Below the pieces are notes generated by a model. That model was given only the letters and a program-made list of their open reading frames with translations. It was not told the origin of the DNA and did no database searches. The translations under genes were made by a program, and so were the position numbers. A stretch of 64,000 nt of DNA from Sphingobacterium athyrii (GTDB taxonomy: Bacteria > Bacteroidota > Bacteroidia > Sphingobacteriales > Sphingobacteriaceae). The stretch lies in NCBI RefSeq assembly GCF_003071065.1, contig NZ_QCXX01000003.1:450687-514686 (forward strand). The letters are read 5' to 3'. Shown here one piece after another: positions 8,437 to 18,435 of this stretch; the first letter of the stretch is position 1; every line of letters starts with the position of its first letter.

Positions 8437-10149
8437 ATGAAAACCATCATCCATTTCGTAATCGTTGTCTGCTGCCTGGGGATGTTAAGACCTATACAGG
8501 GACAAGAGCTTAGTAATATTACCAAGCAAAAACCGTTTCGGTTTGACGGAAATCTGGAGCTCCGGGGCATGTTTTACCATGCCTCCGGAATAGCCGACCG
8601 CATGGAACCTGTTAATTATCTGATCAGCGGAAGTCCAACGATTTCATTGTATGGATGGAGTATTCCATTTAGCTTCACATTGAGCAAAAAGCAGAGTTCC
8701 TTCCAGCAACCTTTTAATCAATTTGGCCTCAGTCCGACCTATAAGTGGATCACCTTGCATGCCGGATATCGAAATATCACTTTTTCGCCCTATACACTGG
8801 CGGGGCATACCATCTTGGGGGGCGGGGTGGAGCTTAATCCCGGTAAATTACGCTTTGGGCTCATGTATGGTCGTTTGAATCGGGCAACGGTCATTGATAC
8901 GGCCTCGATGTCGCTGGTGCCTTACTCTTTTACCCGCAAGGGACTGGCGGTAAAATTGGGATACGGCACCAACGCCAATTTCTTTGACCTGAATCTGCTC
9001 CACGCCAAAGATGACAGTAGCTCAATCGCGGGGATTGTCAATAATACAAATCGAAAAGTAACTCCGGCGGCCAATTCTGTGCTCGGCTATGGTACCCGGT
9101 TTACGATTTTCAAACAGCTCTATATCGAAAGTGACGGGGCCGTAAGCTTGCTGACACGCGACATCAATTCGACCTTGTCGCTGGATTCCATAACGGACAA
9201 GACGCTCCGAAAGTTAGGTAAGATGTTGGATATTAATGGTACTTCCGAATGGTTTTTGGCTTTTAACGCCGGCGTTGGCTATCAGGCCAAAAACTATGGC
9301 GTTAAGGTAAATTATCGTCGTGTGGAACCCGGATTTACCTCAATGGGCGCTTATTACTTTACCAATGATGTTGAAAATCTGACCATTATGCCCAACTACA
9401 GTCATCCTTCGGGCAGATTTCGTTTTAACGGAAGCCTAGGAATAGAACAGGACAATGTCCGGTTGCAGAAAGAAGCAACCTCCAAACGTGTCATCGGTAC
9501 AGCAATGCTAACGGCCGAATTGACAAAACAGCTCGGAATTGATCTCAACTTCAGCAATTTTTCCAATAATCAGAAACCAAATACGCTGCGCTTTGCGGAT
9601 TCCCTCAAAATAGTACAGACTACCAGAACATTCGGTATTATGCCGAGATTTACCCTATCTAGTCCGACAAGGGTACAAATGATCCTGCTTTCAGTCAATT
9701 TCAATAGCATGAATGACTATAACAGTTATTTTGATGCAAACAATGCTCCGAGCAGGGACATCAACTCCAGTCAATACCTGCTAAATTATACCTTGTCACT
9801 TCCACAGGAAAAACTCAGCTTTAACTCGAGCCTGAGCTATACCATGCTAAAATCCAGTGGCAATCGGAATAGCTATAAGGGGATTTCGGGCGGGGCTACC
9901 TATTTGATCGCCAACAATAAACTCAGTACGGGTACCAACCTGAGTTACATGCGGGGTAATAGCAATGGCAATAAAAGCGGCATCTTCAATGGCTCTCTAA
10001 ACCTATCCTATACCATTAGCAAACTGCAAAGTATCCGGGCAATGGTCTACTTTACCAATAACAATCCGGGGTCTGTTGTGACGGGTGTAAATCCGTCATT
10101 TTCAGAAACCCGTGGAGAAATTGCTTACCAATTGAATTTTGGATTATGA
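8437..10149 (+). CDS. Predicted outer-membrane beta-barrel protein, unknown function
   Basis: The ATG at 8437 is preferred because it starts a signal peptide (MKTIIHFVIVVCCLGMLRP, cleavage near IQGQ) and sits one base after the preceding stop. The mature 545-residue chain is rich in alternating polar and hydrophobic beta strands with many aromatic residues. It ends with GEIAYQLNFGL, a typical outer-membrane strand. No plug domain or TonB box is visible, so it is not a TonB receptor. It overlaps the next gene by four bases (ATGA), so the two are almost certainly translated together. A role as a pore or membrane anchor for the giant protein is inference. I do not recognise a named family. Confidence 0.8.
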   Translation: MKTIIHFVIVVCCLGMLRPIQGQELSNITKQKPFRFDGNLELRGMFYHASGIADRMEPVNYLISGSPTISLYGWSIPFSFTLSKKQSSFQQPFNQFGLSPTYKWITLHAGYRNITFSPYTLAGHTILGGGVELNPGKLRFGLMYGRLNRATVIDTASMSLVPYSFTRKGLAVKLGYGTNANFFDLNLLHAKDDSSSIAGIVNNTNRKVTPAANSVLGYGTRFTIFKQLYIESDGAVSLLTRDINSTLSLDSITDKTLRKLGKMLDINGTSEWFLAFNAGVGYQAKNYGVKVNYRRVEPGFTSMGAYYFTNDVENLTIMPNYSHPSGRFRFNGSLGIEQDNVRLQKEATSKRVIGTAMLTAELTKQLGIDLNFSNFSNNQKPNTLRFADSLKIVQTTRTFGIMPRFTLSSPTRVQMILLSVNFNSMNDYNSYFDANNAPSRDINSSQYLLNYTLSLPQEKLSFNSSLSYTMLKSSGNRNSYKGISGGATYLIANNKLSTGTNLSYMRGNSNGNKSGIFNGSLNLSYTISKLQSIRAMVYFTNNNPGSVVTGVNPSFSETRGEIAYQLNFGL

Positions 10150-13100
10150 AACCGATCGCATCTATCAGACGAAATGTATGTATCCTACTTGGGCTTTTGC
10201 TCCTATGCTTTGCTTCAAAGGCGCAGATACAGATCACATCGCACGTGTTGCCTCCTTATTTGAACCGTATAGCTGATTATTCTTCGCACCCCGAACTGAT
10301 GGTCGTGACGGTGACCAATACTTCCACGGTCGAGTTGTCGATACAGCTTACGGCCAAGGTAACCGGGGATAACGGGATTTCGGCCTGGGTCAAACCCGGC
10401 TACCGTAGTCCACGCCCGATCATCATTGGGGCGGGTCAGACAGTCAATCTGAACGGCAATGACATTGCGGCTCTTTTTGACATCAATAAAATTGAATATA
10501 CGGGCATCAGCCGGGCGGATATGAACCGTGGTGTTGGCCTCTTGGAGGGTAACTATATGTTATGTATCCGTGCTTTACAATACAATAGCCTGGAACCGAT
10601 CAGTCCGGAACAACCGCTGGGCTGTACCAGTTTTCGGATCTCAGACCTGGAGCCCCCGCGCATTATCAGTCCTTTTAATGAACAGAAGGTGGACGTCCGA
10701 GGCGTACAGGCTTTGCCGATCACCTGGACCACACCGCCCGGATCTTCGCCCTTTACCCAGTACAAACTACGCATTGTCGAGCTGATCGTCCCACGTAATC
10801 CCAATGATGCTTTTTTGTCCAGCAGACCCCTATTTGAGGAGACACTGGGATCCAATATGCTATTATATGGACCCGCACATCCTGCCCTCATACCCGGCAG
10901 GCAATATGTCATGGGAGTACAGGCAACGGATCCAACAGGAAAATCTACTTTTCGGAATCGTGGCTGGTCAGAGGTGAGCTCCTTTATCTATGCCGGAAAT
11001 ATGATTGCGGCCCCATTGATCGTGAGTCCCGAAAATCAAAGTACATTTAAGGGCGTAGAACAATTTAAAGTGGTCTGGAACCCGATTTTGAACGCTGCTC
11101 CAACAACAGAGTATACAGTCAATTTTTATAAAATCAGCACAAGCAAGTCCAGCAAGAATTTAAGTAGCACATTACCGATGTATACCACCAAGATCATCGG
11201 AAAAAACGAGCTCCTATATGATTTTGTAAAGATGCCCGAACTTAAAAAAGGGGCGCGCTATCAGGTACAGGTGATTGCCAATGACCCCATGCAGCAGCAA
11301 ATTTTCGAAAATCAGGGTAAGAGCATCCCGGTAGATTTTCTGTTTGATGCCAAAATACACCGCGATACCACCAAGATCAAAGGACGACTGGTTTACCAAT
11401 TTAAGGATGATGCAAAAGGAAACGTATTTCCCATTGCCAATCAAAAAGTCTATCTCTCAAAAGTGTATGCCAAGGTGGCCCAAGATAGCAACGGCGTGGC
11501 ACAAAAAACAGAATTGACAGGCAATATCGCCAGTTTTTTCAATAAAGAAGATGTTTTTGGGGGACAATATGTCACCACAGATAAGGATGGAAATTTTGAA
11601 ATCACCTGTTTCTTTTCATCTCAGGACAGCAGCGGTATGATCCCCGACGACAAATGGGATAACAATATCGGTGGCCAGGGCGCTTCGGCGATGCCTGCCA
11701 GTCTGCGATATCATATCGAAAATATGAAAGGTAATGTTGGGCTTTACTATAAAATTGCTGTGCTCAATCCGCATTTCAAAGCAAGCAGCGAATTATTTTC
11801 CTTTAAATCGGGCACTGAGCAAAGCGTTAGCCAGATTACCTTGGATGCCAATGCTTATAGCTTGAAAATCAACGTTCGTGAGATCTTTAATAACCTTAAG
11901 GGGGATTATGTTGAAAATGCCAAGATCAAAATCTATAGGCAAAAGACGAACAAAGAAAATCCGCAATACGGAATCCCACGATACGAGGGTGATCTGCTTA
12001 GTGAGCGTTTGTATGAGCAAGCAATACAGGGCGATAAAATTTTGATCGCCGAGCGCACAACACCACAAATAAGGGATAAGAAAAACGGTAACGAAGCGTA
12101 TGTAACGATCAATTCCTTATTTAAAAATCTGCCCTCGGACAGTTATAATTATAAGATCGTATTACTCAATGGCAGCACCGTATTGCGAGAAGTGTCGTAT
12201 GGCACTATCGCTGCCGGGCTCACTGTCAACGGAAATAAAAACAGCAGCAACTTAAAGCTGAATGATCCAGAGCTGGTCAGCTATACGAATGGAAATGCGT
12301 TTGAGCATGCTTTAAAATCGCAGGAGGGGTCTGCTAAGTTGAAAATGCTGACCGACAATGGTCTCAAAGTGTCCAACAAACAAGTCAATGTTATCCCAGC
12401 TAAAAACGGCAATACGAAAAAGGGCGAACAGCTCGCAGGTACAGATAAAAATGAACCGGGACTAAACCTGGGAAACAGTCTGGCCAAAGGGGGATCGCTC
12501 TATGGCAATGGTGTCACCAAAAATGTGCTCGGCAAGGACAAATGGACAGATTACCGGTACAACGACCAAACAGAAGAGGCTTTTCTGACCTTGGAAAAGG
12601 AATTGGCAGTGGCACCGCGTACCAAATTGACGGGAAACTTAAAGTATGCCTATAAAAATAAAGCGGGACTACCCAAACAGCCTTACGCAAATATGCCGCT
12701 AAAACTGGTGGTTACCTATGATTTCGTGGAATCGAAATCTACCGCCGGAACTATTCCTGATATGCAACACGGTGCCAGATTAGCTTCGCAAAACGGCGGT
12801 CCTCGGGCAGAAGCTGTTGACGTACCTCTCGGAACCGGAGCCATGTCAGCTATGCGCAATGCATCGGCAGTACCATTGCTGCCAGATCAAACGGCTAAGG
12901 CTGGCTACGTCGGAGCTATTTCCCCTATAGGAAACTACTACAACAGCATCAGCACACAGCTGGCAAGCTTTGGATATACCAATTTTGCAAAAACAGAAGT
13001 TGTAGAACAAGGGATATCCATCAATAGTGACAATGGCAGTGTACAGGACAACTACAAAGTATTGCAAACTGTAATGACCGATCAGGATGGAAATTTTGAA

Positions 13101-16100
13101 TTTGATTTTCCGAATGCGGACGCCGCCGGTCAATATGTCGATGGAAGCGTAACAAGGGGGGAAGGCGATCTGGCCGCTACCCGTGATGGAAAATTCAGGC
13201 GAGTCTTTCGTCTGGTGCCCGATGTAGCTTTCTATTGTGCACCTGATGAGGCCATTGTGGTACAACCTTGGGAGAGTAAAGATATCGGTGCCTATACCTC
13301 TTTTGTAAAGACCCAAAACATTCGGGTACTGGTAGGACGTGTGGACCGGGCCGAACAACCACAGACAGCAATTTCATTTGCCAATGTACCCGTGAATCTG
13401 TATTATGATCTGAGCAATAAGGACCACCGTTATATGCCCAGTATCCCGGGACTGGATAAAAATATAAAAAAGAATATCAATACCTCCACGCCCAATTCGG
13501 GATACAATAATTCGGCGACACCGATTGCCGCAGCTGGATCAGGTATGTCCATCAAAGGAATTGCTGCCAGCAACTTAAGCTATACCGCCAATATAGGAGC
13601 CAACTATTCCGGTGTATCGCTCAGCAATGGAACTGTGGTTCAGTCGAATAATCCGGCGTTGGATAATCAATATCAGAATATATTGATGCGGGAGGGAGAT
13701 CTCAGCAACGACGGTGGTTATATTGAGTTTAAGGATGTGCTTCGCCCGACAACATTGAATATGGCCGGTACGCTGAACTACATTTTGGAAGCTGACGACC
13801 GGGGCCGGGAGAACGACGTGGCCTTCTATAAGGATTACTTACTGAGCAAAACCCATGTATGGACCAATCGCAGGGTAGCGGCGGATGGGCCACAGGGTAT
13901 CGAAGGCTTTATCCCAGAATCGGATATCCTGTTTAACAAAGATCTGAATCCCGATAATGTGGTCGAATATAAATTTAGGGTCGTTCCCAAATCTACCTTG
14001 ATCAGAGGCCGGGTCACTGATGATTTTACCACCCTGGGTATAAAAGGGGTACAAGTCAAAGCTAGCGTGATCTTAAACGGGAAATCATACAACAATCAAC
14101 GTTATAATTTCCTTTTTGAAGAAGTTGTGACCACGGATGATAATGGTTATTATTCATTCCCCACAATAGAAAAACGGATCGAATCTTTTAACCCTGAGAC
14201 GATTAATTCAGGAACGGTCTCTACACAGACCAGCAATGTGGTCAAAATACTCTATGCGCCCGGTTACGAGAAGCAGGAGGTGGATATCGGGGCGCTCGAA
14301 CCCGGCCTGTCCGGACGGCAGATCGTGCGCAACTTTGCCATTAAACCGCTTGGAAGAGGAGCTTATGGCTATGTGATGGATGCAGAGAACGATGCGCCGG
14401 TAACCGCGCGGGTCAAGCTGAAAATGAATGGAAGATGGGTGGATACCGAAGGTGCGCTAAGTAGGAAGGCGGGTACGGGAGCCTTGAATCATTCATTAAA
14501 TCAATTTGCACTCAATAATTTTCAAACTTTGGTCGATCGGACGGTAAGTGATAAAAAGGAAATTTTGTTTGGCACCAGTGGTAGCAAGATACAATCTACC
14601 AAGAATGCCAAAGGCGAAATCAATACGACAGTTTTTATAGCAAGCAAAGCAGATCTGAATACGGGAATAGTGGCTGCTGCCACCCAATCCAAGACAAAAT
14701 TTGGAAATAATGTCAATTTCGTTTACGCAGCAAATGCGAAAACAACAAACACTGCGCTCACTTCGGGCATCAGTAAAGAAATTCAATCCGTCGGATTGGT
14801 TAACTCACAATTGAATATGCCTTACCAGCGTTTTGAAATTGATCTTCCGACAAGGCCTGATTCCATTATGATCTTGCCTTATGATCCAGCTTATATGCCT
14901 AAAACTGCGGCCGTATTTGCTCAGGAACCCAATGCAGATCTTGGAGACTTCAAACTGACCCGCAGAAAACATCGGATCAATATTGTCGTCAAGACGAAAG
15001 ACGGCTCGCGTGTGACCAATGCGAAGGTCTATATTGAAGGAGCCGGTGATGATTTCAAGCGGACAAACACGCAGGGTGAGGCACGGTTTGAATTTGTCAA
15101 TAATTCGAAGACCAATTTCAATGTTTTTGTCACCAATGATATTGCAAAATATAGGGCTAAATCTAAGGAAAATTCAACAAGTCCGATCGTCGGTGCACAG
15201 GCTGGTATCGCCTTTATGCCCACTAGCCTCAACAATGTAAATAGCGAAGACGATCAGGTACTTCGCACGGTTGTGGTCGAAGTGGACCGTGCTAATCTCT
15301 TAGCTGGAAAGGTTACGCTAGCAGCAGACGGAACAGCCCTTCAGGGGGCACGCGTCTACCTGGAGCAGGGAGCCGGCGCAAATTCAGAAAGTGAAACGGA
15401 GACGGATGCCAATGGTGATTATTCCATTTTGGTTCCTCAACCAAGAGCGGCAAGTCCACTGTTACCTGGCAACGCACTGAAAATCAAAGTGACGGCCAGT
15501 TACCATGCACAAAACCGGACTTTTGTGGGCGAAAGCAAATCTATTGCCGTGCAAAGAGATGTCACGGAGCAGACCCTCGATTTCAAGATCAATGAGCTCA
15601 ATGATATCGACCTCAGCCAGCTGTATGGTTTTAATGTTCGAATCAATAAACTGGAGCAACGACAAGAGGGGGAATATCTAGTTTCGGGCGATCTTGTCGA
15701 TCTGCCGGAAAACTCTGATTTCAAAGACGATAAGTTTGGGGGACAGGAGCTGCAGCTGAGGTTTAAAAATATTGTCATTAAGAAATCAGGTCTGGTCAAT
15801 AACCGTCAGGTCGCTAAAGGGGTACCAGCAGATGAAAAGATTGACCTGCTGGAAAAGAATATCCGGATAGCCGCATTTAAGTCATATAAAGCACAATTGC
15901 TCGGAGCCGAACAATTTATCCGCATACGGCGTGGCGAAAACGATACGACAGGTTCGATCGAAGGGAAAGTTCGGATTGTCGACAACTCGTTCAACTTTCC
16001 AAGTAGTTATATGACGATCAGCAACCAGGATTTTTATTTGGGCAGATATGCCGACGGCAGTCCTGCAAAGATGAATATAGAAGTTTTCAGATCGAACGCA

Positions 16101-18425
16101 AGCACCAAAGGACGAAAGTATACGATCAGTAAAGATCAGGGCAAGGCGATACAGTTTAAATATTTGGGTTTTGATGGTGAAAGTGGCATTGACGGAGCTA
16201 GGGAGTCCTATATGAAAGAAGATAGTATTCATCTCTTCCTTACCTTAAAAACCACGATACAGGGTAATATACCTCTGCGTATAATTGCAGGGAAAGCCAT
16301 TATTACCAAAGATATGCTGTTGCCTGTCCGTAGCAATGAACCCTTGGAATTTCAACTGGAAAAATGGAAGGTGCAGAGCAGATCTTGGGTCTTGGCGCCC
16401 AACTCGGGCGGTATCGTGCTGAATGAAGGTAAAATATTTACCAATAAAGCAGACCTGAATATGCGGAAAATGTCGATAATACCGGGGGAACTTATTTTTG
16501 ACAAGACCGACAATGTATCACAGCAGCTGACTGTAGGTGGCAAAGCCAATATACCACTTCACCTCAATCAAGGTACAGAGTTGGTATTTTCCTACGATGC
16601 CGATGTGGGCAATATCCCGGGGAAAGGTCATTTTAAATTTACCTTACGAAATGACAACGGTGAAGCTGCTTTTTTGGAGAAACTTCCGGGGATGACACAT
16701 CAGGGTGACCGCATTCAAATCGGGTACATCTCCGTATTGAGTAATGATGAGGAAGTCTTTGGTTTTAGTCAATCTGCAAAGCCTATTACATTGCAAAGTC
16801 AATTGTCTTTTACTCCGGGATCTTTCTTTAGCAGACCTGATGGCTTAACAATGAACGGAACTGTTAACCTTCATTTACCCAAGCTGTTGGACAATATCAA
16901 TGGAAGCATCAGTTATACCGCAAGTGAATCCGGTGTACCTAAATTATCTATTGCTCCTTTGAGTTTCTCCTTTACAGGAGACGGAGGGACGCGTTTCAAA
17001 ACCATCGCGGCAGCGGGAGGGCAGCTTTATGGCGGCCGTGGACTGGGGATTGCAGGAATGATACAGATGCCGGGTACGGATATTGGTATCAAGGCCAATC
17101 TGGTTAGCATGGTTACATCTTCGGTACAAGGGGAAGGAGCACCAGCGGGAGTGGCAGGTGAGGCTAAAGCCTTTGCAGAAGCAGTTGTCTCACAAGCCGC
17201 AGACGAGGCCAAGAAGCAGGCGGAAATTGTTATTGGCGAATACCGCAAACAAGGGGAGGAGTATGCTGCCCAGCTATTGGACGAAGTGATGAAGGATGAA
17301 AATGTGCGGCAAACCCGGGAATTTATTGAAAATAATCTTAAAACTGCCAATGACACCTATAATGAGGTGATGAAATTGGGTGAAGATGGAAAACAGTATT
17401 ACGATCAGATCGCTGCTAAGATGCGGTTGGCGGGTACCGGAATGAATGCCATCAACTCCATGATCGATGGCAATCCAATCGGTGGATTTTTGCAGCTCAA
17501 CGGTGTTCTGCGCGGAGCGCTCGGTATTGATATTGTCGATGTTGCCAAGCAAAAAACCAAACAGGTCGCCATGCAAGCGGTAAAAGCCATACAAGAGGAA
17601 TTGCCGGTCGATAACCTGGCCGATGGAATGGCAAAGAATGGCGGTGGTTTCTCGGGAGCAAAATTTGACTATGATTTCAAGACCGGACGTATGTTTGGTG
17701 CACTGAGCATGCCAAGGTTGGTGGCCGGAGCCGTGATCCTAAGTAAGGTGGAGCTTGAAATGCTTTTTGAAAAAGAAGGCTGGTACTTTTTCGCAGGAGC
17801 GGATGTCCTGGCACCGGTACCATTGATTTTCCCATTGGCTGTCGGTATCGGCATCGGCGATCATAATACGGTCACTCCACAGATGGAAGCGAAGTTTACA
17901 AGTCAGTCTTATGTGAAGAAACTGCCGAAAATATTTAAGGAGAATGGCTTTCACGGATTCTTGTTTACGGGAAGAAAGGACATTATCCCCGAGACGCATT
18001 TTGCGGTCAATTTTGTTGTAGCAGATTTTGAAGTGGGATTCGGCGCTGGTTTTGATGCCCGTATCTATGGCAGTTTTAACAAGGCAAGTCAGGAGATCGG
18101 TGTCGGTGCGATGTTATTTGCCCATGCTTATGCACGAATGGCTGTACTGGGCGGTGTCTGTGGCGTGAGCGGTTCGGTAGATGCTGAGGTAGGCGTGAAA
18201 GCCAAGTTTGCCAATACCGGTGGCAACCCAAGTTTTCAGGTGATGGGCTGCTTTTCGGCCAATATCGGGGCAAGGGTATGGTGTGCCTTCGTGGATGAAA
18301 GCATTGACATTGGCGTGATGGGCAAACTGACCCTGTGTGCGGGATCGAGCTGCAATAAAGGTGTTGAATTTGAATTTACAAGAAATAGTGGATCTTGTAG
18401 CAAAGATCCTGACTTTGATTATTAA
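10146..18425 (+). CDS. Giant (2759-residue) exported surface protein, TANFOR-like
   Basis: A signal peptide (LLGLLLLCFASKAQ) leads a very long extracellular protein. About residues 175-400 hold two fibronectin-III-like modules with WTTPPGSSPFTQYKLRI and FKVVWNPIL strands. Several carboxypeptidase-regulatory-like beta modules follow, marked by GNFEF, GYYSFP and GDYSILVP strands near residues 480, 985, 1335 and 1760. About residues 2331-2425 form a long charged helix, possibly a coiled coil. The last 350 residues are Gly-rich beta strands, with a cysteine-rich end (VCGVSG, CFSANIG, WCAFVD, LCAGSSC). Its start overlaps the barrel gene (ATGA). It resembles large Bacteroidetes proteins annotated as TANFOR-domain, but that link is from memory. 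No enzyme site was seen; an adhesive or structural role is inferred. Confidence 0.82.
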   Translation: MKPIASIRRNVCILLGLLLLCFASKAQIQITSHVLPPYLNRIADYSSHPELMVVTVTNTSTVELSIQLTAKVTGDNGISAWVKPGYRSPRPIIIGAGQTVNLNGNDIAALFDINKIEYTGISRADMNRGVGLLEGNYMLCIRALQYNSLEPISPEQPLGCTSFRISDLEPPRIISPFNEQKVDVRGVQALPITWTTPPGSSPFTQYKLRIVELIVPRNPNDAFLSSRPLFEETLGSNMLLYGPAHPALIPGRQYVMGVQATDPTGKSTFRNRGWSEVSSFIYAGNMIAAPLIVSPENQSTFKGVEQFKVVWNPILNAAPTTEYTVNFYKISTSKSSKNLSSTLPMYTTKIIGKNELLYDFVKMPELKKGARYQVQVIANDPMQQQIFENQGKSIPVDFLFDAKIHRDTTKIKGRLVYQFKDDAKGNVFPIANQKVYLSKVYAKVAQDSNGVAQKTELTGNIASFFNKEDVFGGQYVTTDKDGNFEITCFFSSQDSSGMIPDDKWDNNIGGQGASAMPASLRYHIENMKGNVGLYYKIAVLNPHFKASSELFSFKSGTEQSVSQITLDANAYSLKINVREIFNNLKGDYVENAKIKIYRQKTNKENPQYGIPRYEGDLLSERLYEQAIQGDKILIAERTTPQIRDKKNGNEAYVTINSLFKNLPSDSYNYKIVLLNGSTVLREVSYGTIAAGLTVNGNKNSSNLKLNDPELVSYTNGNAFEHALKSQEGSAKLKMLTDNGLKVSNKQVNVIPAKNGNTKKGEQLAGTDKNEPGLNLGNSLAKGGSLYGNGVTKNVLGKDKWTDYRYNDQTEEAFLTLEKELAVAPRTKLTGNLKYAYKNKAGLPKQPYANMPLKLVVTYDFVESKSTAGTIPDMQHGARLASQNGGPRAEAVDVPLGTGAMSAMRNASAVPLLPDQTAKAGYVGAISPIGNYYNSISTQLASFGYTNFAKTEVVEQGISINSDNGSVQDNYKVLQTVMTDQDGNFEFDFPNADAAGQYVDGSVTRGEGDLAATRDGKFRRVFRLVPDVAFYCAPDEAIVVQPWESKDIGAYTSFVKTQNIRVLVGRVDRAEQPQTAISFANVPVNLYYDLSNKDHRYMPSIPGLDKNIKKNINTSTPNSGYNNSATPIAAAGSGMSIKGIAASNLSYTANIGANYSGVSLSNGTVVQSNNPALDNQYQNILMREGDLSNDGGYIEFKDVLRPTTLNMAGTLNYILEADDRGRENDVAFYKDYLLSKTHVWTNRRVAADGPQGIEGFIPESDILFNKDLNPDNVVEYKFRVVPKSTLIRGRVTDDFTTLGIKGVQVKASVILNGKSYNNQRYNFLFEEVVTTDDNGYYSFPTIEKRIESFNPETINSGTVSTQTSNVVKILYAPGYEKQEVDIGALEPGLSGRQIVRNFAIKPLGRGAYGYVMDAENDAPVTARVKLKMNGRWVDTEGALSRKAGTGALNHSLNQFALNNFQTLVDRTVSDKKEILFGTSGSKIQSTKNAKGEINTTVFIASKADLNTGIVAAATQSKTKFGNNVNFVYAANAKTTNTALTSGISKEIQSVGLVNSQLNMPYQRFEIDLPTRPDSIMILPYDPAYMPKTAAVFAQEPNADLGDFKLTRRKHRINIVVKTKDGSRVTNAKVYIEGAGDDFKRTNTQGEARFEFVNNSKTNFNVFVTNDIAKYRAKSKENSTSPIVGAQAGIAFMPTSLNNVNSEDDQVLRTVVVEVDRANLLAGKVTLAADGTALQGARVYLEQGAGANSESETETDANGDYSILVPQPRAASPLLPGNALKIKVTASYHAQNRTFVGESKSIAVQRDVTEQTLDFKINELNDIDLSQLYGFNVRINKLEQRQEGEYLVSGDLVDLPENSDFKDDKFGGQELQLRFKNIVIKKSGLVNNRQVAKGVPADEKIDLLEKNIRIAAFKSYKAQLLGAEQFIRIRRGENDTTGSIEGKVRIVDNSFNFPSSYMTISNQDFYLGRYADGSPAKMNIEVFRSNASTKGRKYTISKDQGKAIQFKYLGFDGESGIDGARESYMKEDSIHLFLTLKTTIQGNIPLRIIAGKAIITKDMLLPVRSNEPLEFQLEKWKVQSRSWVLAPNSGGIVLNEGKIFTNKADLNMRKMSIIPGELIFDKTDNVSQQLTVGGKANIPLHLNQGTELVFSYDADVGNIPGKGHFKFTLRNDNGEAAFLEKLPGMTHQGDRIQIGYISVLSNDEEVFGFSQSAKPITLQSQLSFTPGSFFSRPDGLTMNGTVNLHLPKLLDNINGSISYTASESGVPKLSIAPLSFSFTGDGGTRFKTIAAAGGQLYGGRGLGIAGMIQMPGTDIGIKANLVSMVTSSVQGEGAPAGVAGEAKAFAEAVVSQAADEAKKQAEIVIGEYRKQGEEYAAQLLDEVMKDENVRQTREFIENNLKTANDTYNEVMKLGEDGKQYYDQIAAKMRLAGTGMNAINSMIDGNPIGGFLQLNGVLRGALGIDIVDVAKQKTKQVAMQAVKAIQEELPVDNLADGMAKNGGGFSGAKFDYDFKTGRMFGALSMPRLVAGAVILSKVELEMLFEKEGWYFFAGADVLAPVPLIFPLAVGIGIGDHNTVTPQMEAKFTSQSYVKKLPKIFKENGFHGFLFTGRKDIIPETHFAVNFVVADFEVGFGAGFDARIYGSFNKASQEIGVGAMLFAHAYARMAVLGGVCGVSGSVDAEVGVKAKFANTGGNPSFQVMGCFSANIGARVWCAFVDESIDIGVMGKLTLCAGSSCNKGVEFEFTRNSGSCSKDPDFDY

Positions 18426-18435
18426 TAAACGGATT

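Noticed and set aside
12846..13358. Minus-strand frame of 170 codons inside the giant gene
   Set aside because: Antisense shadow with odd composition and no signal or motif.
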